Below are positions 63,405-64,000 of a stretch of 64,000 nucleotides of DNA, piece by piece. Both the position numbers and the translations under genes were made by a program. The DNA comes from Pseudomicrostroma phylloplanum (taxonomy: Eukaryota; Basidiomycota; Exobasidiomycetes; Microstromatales), in NCBI GenBank assembly GCA_039545275.1, contig BCHS01000002.1, forward strand, positions 558,001 through 622,000, read 5' to 3'. Numbering within the stretch: position 1 is the stretch's first letter; every line of letters begins with the position of its first letter. The notes beneath the pieces are model-generated. The model was not told the origin of the DNA and searched no databases. It worked only from the letters and a program-made list of their open reading frames with translations.

Positions 63405-64000
63405 TGTCTGACGAGGTCGTATCGTTGTGTATTGTTGTCGTGGAAGGGACTGACAATGAGTCCAGCCTGGCCTTCTGTATCCCTCTACTGTCCTCTGTGC
63501 GGCGGAAATGTGCCCAGTGCTGCCTGCAACAGATTGCCGAAGATGCCTTCATCTTCCTCCACAAGTCTTGCCTTTGCTGACCGGTCCGGCCTTGAAGTGC
63601 TGACGTGCTGACTCGCCTGACTGCCGCCCGGTCGCCCGCCGGCAGAAGTCAATGCGCCGCTGAACCCCGACCCCGACCCCGCGTCATTTTGCGGGGGAGG
63701 AAGCAAGCACGGAACACACGGAATCCCAAATGCCACTTCACTTGGTCCTGCACCCTGCTGACACTTCGCGAGCACCCTCAGGCCCATTCAGAGCCAGGAC
63801 ACCACCACCACTACGAGCGCGGCCTCGATCTATTTTCGCAATGATGACATCTGATTGAAGGGTCTTCTTCCTCAAAGGAATGGAGTAGAGTAGAGTGTGA
63901 GATACAAGTAAGGTAGAGTGAGGTGAGGTGGGAGGAGCAGAGACAAGAGGAGGTATGAGAGGGGTGTCGACTAAGGCGAGGAGCGAGGACTATCAATGAC
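63405..64000. other. Right-hand end of window, no gene recognised
   Basis: About 600 bp upstream of the dehydrogenase. Only short open frames without family signal are present. A purine-rich (GAGGTGAGGTGGGAGG) tract at about 63910-63935 is the only visible feature. It may hold the promoter of the dehydrogenase and part of a gene beyond the window. Confidence 0.5.

Noticed and set aside
1..64000. Mobile elements, CRISPR arrays, viral genes, biosynthetic or resistance clusters
   Set aside because: I found no transposase, reverse transcriptase, long terminal repeats, spaced direct repeats, or NRPS/PKS/terpene genes. The genes present are mainly conserved eukaryotic housekeeping families.

Overview
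This 64 kb window is nuclear DNA from a fungus. It is most likely a basidiomycete, and I lean towards Ustilaginomycotina/Exobasidiomycetes, though that placement is inference and not proven. The evidence is short spliceosomal introns (mostly about 65-120 nt, GTGAGT-type donors, CAG or TAG acceptors), no operons or Shine-Dalgarno signals, GC-rich and fairly CpG-rich coding sequence, Ser/Pro-rich disordered extensions on otherwise conserved proteins, and fungal gene families (Rictor/Ste20-type TORC2 subunit, Ctk3, Btn1, PEX2, a 3-KH protein, RlpA-like secreted protein). Two undetermined bases (N) lie in one gene.

I recognise about 29 protein genes and one tRNA, arranged mostly as alternating divergent and convergent pairs. 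Left part (1-15 kb): 3' end of a Ser-rich protein; a 3-KH RNA-binding protein with a very long leader; tRNA-Thr(TGT); Rictor; 3-hydroxyisobutyrate dehydrogenase; then, on the minus strand, a mitochondrial Mdl1-like ABC transporter followed after only 25 nt by a GatC-like amidotransferase subunit. Middle (15-41 kb): ecdysoneless/SGT1 protein; ankyrin-DIL protein; CAAX protease Rce1; a Ser-rich orphan; a possible tiny spliced gene; Ars2/Serrate; gamma-glutamyltransferase; G-patch protein; PEX2; FAM50/XAP5; battenin Btn1; PHOSPHO-type phosphatase.

Right part (41-64 kb): FHIP/RAI16-like protein; exocyst Sec10; CTD-kinase subunit Ctk3; a DNMT1-like DNA cytosine methyltransferase tucked 41 nt behind a CCDC25/Jlp2-like gene; a secreted Ser/Thr-rich double-psi beta-barrel protein; complex I subunit NDUFB7; V-ATPase subunit D; GPI transamidase Gpi8; and a Gfo/Idh/MocA dehydrogenase (dihydrodiol/D-xylose dehydrogenase type).

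Most genes are housekeeping, with a loose theme of membrane traffic and organelles (Btn1, FHIP, Sec10, V-ATPase D, DIL protein, PEX2, Rce1, Gpi8). I see no mobile element, CRISPR array, virus or biosynthetic cluster. The points most worth checking are the two extremely tight same-strand gene junctions (one with an in-frame splice that could fuse two mitochondrial proteins), the presence of a DNA methyltransferase, stop-free introns of length divisible by three in Ars2 and the dehydrogenase, a Gpi8 with no C-terminal membrane anchor, and the secreted Ser-rich barrel protein.
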